Below, one piece after another: positions 14,197-15,216 of a stretch of 15,216 bases of DNA. The notes beneath the pieces were generated by a model, which was not told the origin of the DNA, searched no databases, and saw only the letters and a list, made by a program, of their open reading frames with translations. How positions within the stretch are numbered: the first letter of the stretch is position 1; each line of letters starts with the position of its first letter. A program made the position numbers and the translations under genes. Source of the stretch: Fimbriimonadaceae bacterium (GTDB taxonomy: Bacteria; Armatimonadota; Fimbriimonadia; Fimbriimonadales; Fimbriimonadaceae); contig CANFJD010000033.1 of assembly GCA_947447315.1 (NCBI GenBank), forward strand, positions 1-15,216. The letters are read 5' to 3'.

Positions 14197-14826
14197 TTAT
14201 TTTCTGGCGCCGCTTGCAATCGCAATCACCGGGAGGATGATTGCTAAGGCGACAAGCAGTAAGACCACAACCAAGAACCCGATCGCCCATTTTTTCCACA
14301 CGTTTTGGCAATCGATCATCTCGGAGATGCTGGAAAAGCGTCCGCTGTCCCACGCCCACTGATTTCCTTGAAATCCGACCCAGATCAGCACGCCAAGGGT
14401 CACGAGGCTTAAGAACGGCACGACGCGGCCTACCAGATTTAGGACTAGGAGTCCGAGGAGAATTGGTTTTCGATGATTTAGACCCCAGATCCAACCAAAG
14501 ACAAATGCACCCCAATTGAATCCTTTCGGTACTACCTGTGGTCCGGCGCCGGGAACCCCAGCTCGGGGATAAGCCACGTAACCACCGGGCTGGTCACCTG
14601 GCCGTTGGCTACTCGGGGCGACGTACCCTGAGGCAGCGGGAGTTGGAATGCCGACTGCCGCAAATACGAGTCCCGGTGTCGCCTGAGCGGCGACCCGCTC
14701 GCCAGTAGCTTCGTGCTCCAATAGCGTGGTTGCAAGTAAGCGTCCCTCCGTGATCCAAGAGTTCAGCGTGGCCACATCGGCCGGCCCGTACTTTTGTCCA
14801 TCATCCCCAATCACGAAGTAGCGCAT
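14197..14826 (-). CDS. GYF_2-domain membrane protein with DUF2628-like C-terminus
   Basis: A 209-residue protein. The N-terminal GYF_2 domain (about 1-55: MRYFVIGDDGQKYGPAD, LNSWITEGRL, EATGE) is clearly related to that of the next gene. A Pro/Gly-rich linker (58-100) precedes a membrane region that starts FNWGAFVFGWIWGL. It has hydrophobic stretches at about 105-155 and a soluble motif GFQGNQWAWDSGRFSSISEMIDCQNVWKKWAI. It ends with a strong transmembrane helix (GFLVVVLLLVALAIILPVIAI). The N-W-G-A-F, G-N-x-W-A and Q-x-x-W-x-x-W signatures resemble DUF2628-like inner-membrane proteins; the role is unknown. An in-frame TAG three codons upstream fixes the start. It is 43 bases downstream of pckA on the same strand but has its own plausible promoter. 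Confidence 0.83.
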   Translation of the reverse strand: MRYFVIGDDGQKYGPADVATLNSWITEGRLLATTLLEHEATGERVAAQATPGLVFAAVGIPTPAASGYVAPSSQRPGDQPGGYVAYPRAGVPGAGPQVVPKGFNWGAFVFGWIWGLNHRKPILLGLLVLNLVGRVVPFLSLVTLGVLIWVGFQGNQWAWDSGRFSSISEMIDCQNVWKKWAIGFLVVVLLLVALAIILPVIAIASGARK

Positions 14827-14830
14827 GAAC

Positions 14831-14843
14831 GGCTATTCTAGCC
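14831..14843. repeat. 13-base inverted repeat over the promoter of the 209-residue GYF_2 gene
   Basis: GGCTA-TTC-TAGCC is a perfect 5-base dyad with a 3-base centre. It fully covers the putative -10 box (ATTCTA on this strand, TAGAAT on the gene strand) and ends 4 bases before the ATG of the gene. It could be an operator, but at this length chance is possible. Confidence 0.35.
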
Positions 14844-14863
14844 CGGGAACTGACATTTCTAAA
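14835..14863 (-). promoter_or_regulatory. Putative promoter of the 209-residue GYF_2 gene
   Basis: On the minus strand, TTTAGA (14858-14863, four of six -35 bases) is followed after exactly 17 bases by TAGAAT (14835-14840, five of six -10 bases), 8 bases before the ATG. No Shine-Dalgarno is seen, so a very short leader is likely. Confidence 0.4.
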
Positions 14864-14869
14864 TGGGTT

Positions 14870-15216
14870 TTAGCTATATTTTTCAAAATTTGCATCGAAC
14901 TGTTGGCGGAGACGCGTTGCCTCGATTTGGTAGTCCTCAGCGTTCGCCCAAGTAGTGGCAGGATTTAGGATTTCGATGGGTACGCCGGGGCACGCTTTAG
15001 GAATCTCTAGGCCAAAGTAGGGTTCCACCGCGAACCCTCCATCTCCAATTGCCCCGGAGAACGCGCTATGCAACAGCGCCCGGGTATGGGCCAGCTTGAT
15101 TCGGCTTCCGGTCCCGTACTTGCCGCCGGTCCAACCCGTATTGACCAGCCAAACCTGCACATCGTGTCGCTGAATCTTTTCCCCCAGAAGCCGCGCGTAG
15201 ACGGCTGGCGGGAGTG
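14870..15216 (-). CDS. pckA: Phosphoenolpyruvate carboxykinase (ATP), C-terminal part
   Basis: The last 115 residues of ATP-dependent PEP carboxykinase, which converts oxaloacetate and ATP to PEP, CO2 and ADP at the entry to gluconeogenesis. The frame stays open to the right edge, so the start lies outside the window. Family signatures are strong: LPPAVYARLLGEKIQRHDVQ, VWLVNTGWTGGKYGTGSR, then RIKLAHTRALL, which covers the nucleotide-contacting Arg/Thr region. FGLEIPKACPGVP and ILNPATTWANAEDY follow, and the gene ends normally in a helical tail (LRQQFDANFEKYS). The Trp-rich VWLVNTGWTGG block belongs to the ATP-type enzyme, not the GTP-type. The two GYF_2 genes follow on the same strand without an evident terminator. 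Confidence 0.97.
   Translation of the reverse strand, partial: LPPAVYARLLGEKIQRHDVQVWLVNTGWTGGKYGTGSRIKLAHTRALLHSAFSGAIGDGGFAVEPYFGLEIPKACPGVPIEILNPATTWANAEDYQIEATRLRQQFDANFEKYS

Overview
This 15.2 kb window looks like ordinary chromosome from a free-living bacterium with moderately high GC (mid-50s percent by eye). It carries housekeeping genes (purH, der, pckA) mixed with stress and envelope genes: photolyase, NhaA, secreted hydrolases and small anchored proteins. Several proteins have Sec-type signal peptides and one has a lipobox. The gene mix (a TrmB-like regulator, tandem GYF_2 membrane proteins, a CocE-type secreted hydrolase, many SD-poor starts) reminds me of Armatimonadota/Fimbriimonadia. 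That placement is an inference, not something the sequence proves. I see no tRNA, rRNA, CRISPR array, insertion sequence or phage gene.

Left part (1-3640). The Pro/Gly/Thr-rich end of an upstream protein is followed by purH (last two steps of IMP synthesis). A GNAT acetyltransferase overlaps the purH stop (TGATG). Facing them is a minus-strand run read from 4996 downwards: der, an unknown 135-residue protein with a TTG start, and an orphan Rieske non-heme iron oxygenase with a GTG start.

Middle (5180-9181). A secreted 174-residue protein of unknown function and a class I photolyase run on the plus strand. They face a minus-strand pair: a TrmB-like regulator, then the Na+/H+ antiporter gene nhaA 9 bases downstream. 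The photolyase and nhaA 3' ends overlap by 38 bases.

Right part (9216-15216). Two large secreted hydrolases (CocE/NonD-type and an M28 carboxypeptidase-Q-like peptidase) flank two small minus-strand genes for a lipoprotein and an N-terminally anchored protein. Beyond them a minus-strand group reads pckA (3' part only), then two adjacent GYF_2 proteins that share an N-terminal module but have different membrane domains.

The coding annotation is mostly conventional. What stands out is the gene-junction architecture. All four convergent junctions overlap or nearly touch, so there is no room for a separate terminator. Several starts have a TANNNT box 6 to 8 bases upstream and little Shine-Dalgarno sequence, as in leaderless or near-leaderless mRNAs. 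No intergenic stretch exceeds 300 bases; the longest is 4997-5179. I do not see a clearly new multi-gene system. The best leads are the tandem GYF_2 pair, the TrmB-nhaA pairing, the degenerate first GTPase domain of Der, and the promoter/start-codon pattern.
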